Shown here in pieces: positions 6,249 through 9,218 of a stretch of DNA of 9,218 nucleotides (within the stretch, counting starts at the first letter, position 1; each line of letters starts with the position of its first letter). A program made the position numbers and the translations under genes. The stretch comes from Chloroflexota bacterium (GTDB lineage: Bacteria > Chloroflexota > Limnocylindria > Limnocylindrales > CSP1-4), in contig JAJYGO010000045.1 in assembly GCA_021785115.1 (NCBI GenBank), forward strand, positions 1 through 9,218, in the 5' to 3' direction. The notes under the pieces were generated by a model. That model did not search any database. It was given only the letters and a program-made list of their open reading frames with translations, and was not told where the DNA came from.

Positions 6249-6298
6249 CTACTCGGTGTGTGAGGTCCGTTCGGCAGACAGGGGTACTACTCGATGTG
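6249..6298. repeat. Pair of 12-nt direct repeats upstream of the response-regulator gene
   Basis: CTACTCGGTGTG (6249-6260) and CTACTCGATGTG (6287-6298) match at 11 of 12 positions and start 38 bp apart. Both lie in the 126-bp gap between cheX and the response regulator. They could be operator half-sites for a regulator controlling a separate promoter there. A weak sigma-28-like match on the - strand (TCGAGTAG at 6294-6287, N11, GCCGAACG at 6275-6268) overlaps the distal copy. Confidence 0.4.
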
Positions 6299-6353
6299 GT
6301 AGGCGGCCGTGAGCCGGATGGACGAGCCGCCCGGCATCACCGCAGCGTGAGGA

Positions 6354-6815
6354 TCACGCTTCGCGGATCGCCACGTGCACCCGCACCTCGCCGCACGCGG
6401 TGCCGAGCTCGACGACGAGCCGCTGCAGGTCGAGCGCGGAGATCCGGGCGCCCGCGCCGAGCAGCATGAGCGGCGGGGTGATCGTGGTCTCGTAGCCGAG
6501 CGCGGCGAGCCGCGTCGAGGCCGTGCCCGCGACGACGTTCGACAGCTCCGCGACGCCGCTCTGGGCCAGTTCGTCGAATTGCTCGACGGCCTGTCCCAGC
6601 ATCCGCGAGACGAGCGCGAGCGCGGTCGCCGTGGACATCGACAGGTACATCGAGCCCCTGACCGTGCCGCTGATGCCGACGACCGCGGTCAGGTCCTCCG
6701 TCGTGTACGGGTTGCCCTGCACCGCGAGCGACCCGCGAGTCGGCTGACCGCCGGTCTCCTGGCCGATGACCTCGATCGCCGCGTCGACGAACGGGTTGAC
6801 GAGCTGCACCTTCAT
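6354..6815 (-). CDS. cheX: CheX/CheC-family CheY-P phosphatase
   Basis: The 153-residue protein belongs to the CheC/CheX/FliY phosphatase family, which dephosphorylates CheY-P and resets the motor signal. Evidence is the opening MKVQLVNPFVDAAIEVI, the central strand segment LTAVVGISGTVRGSMYLSM (42-60), and the active-site signature S86-x3-E90-x2-N93 in SGVAELSNVVAG. The last strands (107-152) include TITPPLMLLG and end with VRVHVAIREA. Only one such motif is visible, as in CheX; CheC has two. The ATG at 6815 overlaps the cheR stop as ATGA and has GAGG (6827-6824) eight bases upstream, so translation is coupled. The frame is open further upstream, but that part overlaps cheR. The next gene on this strand is a receiver protein, a likely substrate. 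Confidence 0.9.
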   Translation of the reverse strand: MKVQLVNPFVDAAIEVIGQETGGQPTRGSLAVQGNPYTTEDLTAVVGISGTVRGSMYLSMSTATALALVSRMLGQAVEQFDELAQSGVAELSNVVAGTASTRLAALGYETTITPPLMLLGAGARISALDLQRLVVELGTACGEVRVHVAIREA

Positions 6816-7624
6816 GCGCCGATCCTCGTGAACAGAGAGGGGGCGAGCGGAGCGAGCCCGATCTCGCGCGGGCTGGCAATCGCCTCGGTCGCGCCGATGA
6901 AGAGCGCGCCGCCGGGCCGGACCGATGCCGCCAGCCGGCGAAAGAGCTGCGCCTTGGCCTCCTCGGTGAAGTAGATGACGGTGTTCCGGCACACGACGAG
7001 GTCGAACGCGGACTCGAACGGATCCCGGAGGAGGTCGTGCCGGCGGAACGTGACGAGCGCGCGGATCTCCGGTCTCACTTCCCACGCGTCGCCAGATGGC
7101 ACGAAGAATCGGTCGCGTCGGACCGGGGAGATGCCGGCCATCTGCGGCTCGGTGTAGCGGGCCGACTTCGCCCGGTCGAGCGCGACGGCGTCGATGTCGG
7201 TGGCGAGGATCCGCACGAGGCCGGAAGCGGACCGTTCGCGGGCGAGCATCGCGAGGGTGTACGGCTCGAAGCCGATCGAGCACCCGGCACTCCAGGCGCG
7301 CAGCCCTCGCCCGCGGGCGAGGGTGCCCGACAGGACGAGCTCGTCGAGGCGCGCCCACGCCTCCGGGTTGCGGAGGAACTCGCTGACGTTGATGGTCAGC
7401 ATGTCGCGGAAGCGGTCACGGAGCGCCCGGTCGGCACGTGCCGCAGCCGTCAGTGCCGCGACGTCCGCGAGGCCGTTGGAGCGGGCGAACCCGTTGACGC
7501 GCCGCCAGACCTGCGCTGGCTTGTACTGGGCGAGGTCGATGCCGAGCAGCGTGCGCACATCCCGCGCGAGGCGCTCATACGCGGCGGGATCGAGCTCGGG
7601 CGGCGCTGCGCCGAGGAATGTCAT
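6812..7624 (-). CDS. cheR: Chemotaxis protein methyltransferase CheR
   Basis: CheR transfers methyl groups from S-adenosylmethionine to glutamates of chemoreceptors, the forward arm of adaptation. The 270-residue protein has the small helical N-terminal domain (about 10-75) with LLGIDLAQYKPAQVWRRV. It then has NVSEFLRNP (79-87, the family's N-x-T/S-x-F-x-R motif), the SAM-binding motif SAGCSIGFEPY (112-122), ILATDID (139-145), a RYTEPQMAG segment (156-164), and CRNTVIYF (212-219). The usual GEEPY is GFEPY here, so the first glutamate is replaced by F119 while E120 is kept. Length is normal for the family. ATG at 7624 overlaps the cheW stop as ATGA, and the stop overlaps cheX the same way, so the three genes form one coupled unit. 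No C-terminal receptor-tethering motif was recognised. Confidence 0.95.
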   Translation of the reverse strand: MTFLGAAPPELDPAAYERLARDVRTLLGIDLAQYKPAQVWRRVNGFARSNGLADVAALTAAARADRALRDRFRDMLTINVSEFLRNPEAWARLDELVLSGTLARGRGLRAWSAGCSIGFEPYTLAMLARERSASGLVRILATDIDAVALDRAKSARYTEPQMAGISPVRRDRFFVPSGDAWEVRPEIRALVTFRRHDLLRDPFESAFDLVVCRNTVIYFTEEAKAQLFRRLAASVRPGGALFIGATEAIASPREIGLAPLAPSLFTRIGA

Positions 7625-8058
7625 GCCGCCGCCTGCGCCAGCAGGCCGTCAAGGGCGAGGAGGATCACGAGGTGGCCGTCGAGCTTCGCGATGCCGCGGA
7701 CGGCGTCGCCGTCGGTGTCTCTCACTGTTCGCGCGGGCTCGACCGTTTCCTCGGGAACGTCGAGCACTTCGCTCACCCCGTCCACGACGAGCCCGACTCG
7801 AGTCCCGTCGGTCTCCGCGACGACGATGCGGCTGGCGCGGGTGGGTGAGCCGCGGGACATGCCGAACCGCGAGCGCAGGTCGATCACGGGAACGATCCGA
7901 CCGCGCAGGTTGATGATCCCCTCCACGGAGGACGGGGAGCCGGGGACCGGCGTGATCGGCTGATGGCGGACGATCTCGAACACGGCGGCGATATCCAGCC
8001 CGTATCGTTCCTCGCCGAGCTCGCACACGACGACGCGCAACGCCTTGCCCGAGTCCAT
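7621..8058 (-). CDS. cheW: Chemotaxis coupling protein CheW
   Basis: CheW links chemoreceptors to the kinase CheA in the signalling array. This 145-residue single-domain protein fits the family closely. It opens with a strand LRVVVCELGEERYGLDIAAV (7-26), then IVRHQPITPVPGSP (29-42), the hallmark IINLRGRIVPVIDLRSRFG (48-66), RIVVAE (77-82), VGLVVDGVSEVLDVP (88-102) and the closing VRGIAKLDGHLVILLALDGL (120-139). The ATG at 8058 is preceded by a modest Shine-Dalgarno (AAGGGA). It is the first of three genes coupled by ATGA overlaps, and lies 171 bp after an unrecognised gene on the same strand. Confidence 0.95.
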   Translation of the reverse strand: MDSGKALRVVVCELGEERYGLDIAAVFEIVRHQPITPVPGSPSSVEGIINLRGRIVPVIDLRSRFGMSRGSPTRASRIVVAETDGTRVGLVVDGVSEVLDVPEETVEPARTVRDTDGDAVRGIAKLDGHLVILLALDGLLAQAAA

Positions 8059-8098
8059 CCCGCGATTCCCTTCGGCCTCCGTTGGATATGCCGGGCCG

Positions 8099-8180
8099 CC
8101 CGGCTTCCGGGCCCGTGCCGGCTCTCACGGGAGGAGTCGGGCGGTTCGCCGCCCGACTGAAGCCCGCCCGGCTGCGCCGG
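8099..8180 (-). promoter_or_regulatory. Cluster of four hairpins upstream of cheW
   Basis: In the 171-bp gap before cheW, read on the - strand, four perfect stems follow one another. They are 5 bp (8180-8176 with 8172-8168), 10 bp with a 4-nt loop (8158-8149 with 8144-8135), 6 bp (8131-8126 with 8117-8112) and 5 bp (8111-8107 with 8103-8099). The 10-bp stem AGTCGGGCGG/CCGCCCGACT is the strongest and may end the upstream transcript. The short ones may be chance in GC-rich DNA. No T-tract follows, and no known riboswitch consensus was recognised. Confidence 0.45.
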
Positions 8181-8229
8181 CCAACGTTCCCCGGAGCCTC
8201 TGCGCCGGCGTCCACACGAGCGGCGATCG

Positions 8230-8823
8230 TCAGGCGGGGATCGGAAGCCTCGGGATCCAGTCGAGCTGCCGGATGGACGTGATGAGGTAGCGATTCACGA
8301 GGGCGACGTCGGTGGTCGGATTGGAGACGAGCATTCCGCGGCGCCGCACGAGCGGCTCGGTGACGGGCAGGAACAGGCTCGTCAGGCGGTGGTGGGCGAA
8401 CTCGGGATCGTTCCCGGGAAACAAGTGGAGGACGCCCTCGATCTCCGAATCTCCGGCCTCGATCGAGGCGCGGAACGGCAGCTTGTGAACGCGCCGAGCC
8501 CTGCTCCGCCGCGCGACGGGCTCCGGCATCGGCGACACGAGCACGATGTCGAACTCGAACGGATCGACGCGGCGATCGGGCTCGACGAGCATCGCGCGCT
8601 CGGCTCCGTCGGCCGTCGTCCGCGGCGATTCGACCCACAGAGGCTCGCGGCGGTTCAGCATGTCCGATGCGCGTTCCCACCCCCGCACGACCCCCGTGAC
8701 GAAACCCGACTCGGTCCACCCGCGTATCGCCTGCGCCGGCGGTTCGGGGATCGCAGGAGCGGCCGCGACGCCGTTCCCCCCACGTGGCGCCCGACCCCGC
8801 CAGTCTCTCGTCCACAGACTCAT
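8230..8823 (-). CDS. Unrecognised 197-residue protein in the chemotaxis operon
   Basis: I do not firmly recognise this protein. ATG at 8823 was chosen because a strong Shine-Dalgarno (GGGAGGTGG on the - strand) ends six bases upstream. The frame extends 35 codons further to a GTG, but that part looks non-coding. The first 30 residues are Arg/Gly/Ala/Pro-rich and probably disordered. There is no signal peptide or membrane segment. Two parts look like related beta-rich units: residues 39-95 (FVTGVVRGWERASDMLN, REPLWVES, FEFDIVLV) and 115-187 (IEGVLHLFPG, HHRLTSLFLPV, VALVNRYLITSI). The pattern GxVxG...R-S/T-D/S-L...VNRYLI loosely recalls small beta-barrel domains of the DUF6812 type; that is recollection, not a match I could test. 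It sits between cheB and cheW on the same strand, so a role in chemosensory signalling or motor control is plausible. Confidence 0.75.
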   Translation of the reverse strand: MSLWTRDWRGRAPRGGNGVAAAPAIPEPPAQAIRGWTESGFVTGVVRGWERASDMLNRREPLWVESPRTTADGAERAMLVEPDRRVDPFEFDIVLVSPMPEPVARRSRARRVHKLPFRASIEAGDSEIEGVLHLFPGNDPEFAHHRLTSLFLPVTEPLVRRRGMLVSNPTTDVALVNRYLITSIRQLDWIPRLPIPA

Positions 8824-9117
8824 CCGTGCCCACCTCCCGCCCCCGTGCTTCCCCTCACCGGCACGCTCAGAGTGCTTTGTGCCCCGCTTCTGCACCACGC
8901 CCCGGAACGGGCCGGGGAGGCCGCTCACCTCACGGCCCGGATGGGGTAGGGGGCGGCGATGAGGCCCTGTCGCGCGGGGTGGGGGCGGCCTGCAGTCGGG
9001 CCGGGACGGCGTGGCCCGGGCCGAGGGTGCCCTCGGTCGTTCGGCGGCATGGGCGCGCGTGGAGCCGGCGGCCCCGGTCAGGCGGCCCGCACGCGGACGC
9101 CGGCGAGGACGCCTTCG
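8824..9117. other. Intergenic region between cheB and the unrecognised gene
   Basis: These 294 bp hold no convincing gene. They contain a GC-rich inverted repeat CCCCGG (8900-8905) / CCGGGG (8912-8917), the palindrome GGCCCGGGCC (9013-9022) and a small hairpin CCGAGG (9021-9026) / CCTCGG (9031-9036), which may mark the end of the cheB transcript. A 41-codon Pro/Arg-rich frame on the - strand (ATG at about 9050) shows no coding character. A weak sigma-28-like match lies just before the downstream gene (8879-8855, - strand), but its spacer is 9 rather than 11. Confidence 0.4.
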
Positions 9118-9218
9118 TCAGCCCCGGGCGGCCCAGTCGGCGATCGCGTCGGCCATCCGGTCGAGTGGCAGCACCCGGTCCGCCAGGCCGGCGGCCACGA
9201 TCGAGCCGGGCATGCCGA
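9118..9218 (-). CDS. cheB: C-terminal end of CheB methylesterase (partial at right edge)
   Basis: The - strand frame entering from the right edge encodes 32 residues: GMPGSIVAAGLADRVLPLDR, then MADAIADWAARG, then TGA. This matches the end of the CheB methylesterase catalytic domain, whose last strands and helix carry GMP...A...G-x-A/S-x-x-V-x-P-L-x-x-I/M. CheB removes methyl groups from receptor glutamates and opposes CheR. The receiver domain and the Ser/His/Asp catalytic residues lie outside the window, so activity cannot be judged. Its position upstream of cheW and cheR on the same strand fits a chemotaxis operon. Confidence 0.82.
   Translation of the reverse strand, partial: GMPGSIVAAGLADRVLPLDRMADAIADWAARG

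Noticed and set aside
6354..7358. Extended 334-residue version of CheX starting inside cheR
   Set aside because: The extra N-terminal part overlaps cheR out of frame and has no domain; the ATG at 6815 has an ATGA overlap and its own GAGG site.
8059..8229. Cyclic-di-GMP or other known riboswitch before cheW
   Set aside because: The conserved core sequences of the c-di-GMP-I class are absent, and only simple hairpins are visible.
7649..8833. 394-codon frame on the - strand spanning cheW and the unrecognised gene
   Set aside because: It overlaps cheW, which is certain, and the gene at 8230-8823 with its strong ribosome binding site; its sequence is low-complexity Arg-rich.
8855..8879. Sigma-28-like promoter on the - strand before the unrecognised gene (CAAAGCAC, then GCCGGTGA)
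   Set aside because: The spacer is 9 bp instead of 11 and the -35 match is only partial, so chance is likely.
8824..8928. GTG at 8928 as an alternative start of the unrecognised gene
   Set aside because: The 35 added residues look non-coding and the ATG at 8823 has a much better Shine-Dalgarno.
9085..9131. Short - strand frame overlapping the end of cheB, ending DEGVLAGVRVRAA then stop
   Set aside because: It would need a frameshift from cheB, and the cheB frame already ends naturally; upstream codons of this frame lack coding bias.

Overview
The window is GC-rich bacterial DNA with strongly G/C-biased third codon positions and no mobile elements, tRNA or rRNA genes or CRISPR arrays that I can see. 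It is a flagellar and chemotaxis locus. Genes on the + strand run from the left edge to about 5.6 kb, and genes on the - strand run from the right edge back to about 5.7 kb, so the two blocks converge near 5.63-5.71 kb. Gene content and composition fit a flagellated high-GC lineage such as some Chloroflexota or deep-branching Actinomycetota. The sequence alone does not settle the phylum.

The + strand block is the filament module. A partial reading frame ends at 123 and overlaps, by ATGA, a 669-residue two-part glycosyltransferase (120-2129). A well-matched sigma-28 (FliA-type) promoter at 2149-2175 follows. Next come flagellin (2250-3131), a strong 14-bp hairpin, the flagellin export chaperone FliS (3235-3675) and the filament cap FliD (3751-5625). 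FliC builds the filament, FliS carries it unfolded to the export gate, FliD caps it, and the upstream glycosyltransferase is a reasonable candidate for modifying filament proteins.

The - strand block is a chemotaxis operon, read right to left. It begins with the C-terminal end of CheB (9118-9218, partial), then an intergenic gap of about 0.3 kb, then an unrecognised 197-residue protein (8230-8823). After a hairpin-rich spacer come CheW (7621-8058), CheR (6812-7624) and a CheX/CheC-family phosphatase (6354-6815). The last three are joined by ATGA stop/start overlaps. After a 126-bp spacer with a near-perfect 12-nt direct repeat lies a single-domain response regulator (5709-6227). This supplies both sides of receptor adaptation (CheR methylation, CheB demethylation), the coupling protein, a phosphatase and a possible phosphatase target. 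CheA and receptors are not in the window.

The least ordinary items are four. The glycosyltransferase has a C2H2-zinc-finger-like insertion in its N-terminal domain and a C-terminal GT2-like domain that has lost its nucleotide and metal-binding aspartates. The unrecognised gene inside the che operon may be an internal duplication. The receiver protein has an N-terminal extension and no aromatic switch residue. The structured leaders before fliC and cheW are also unusual.
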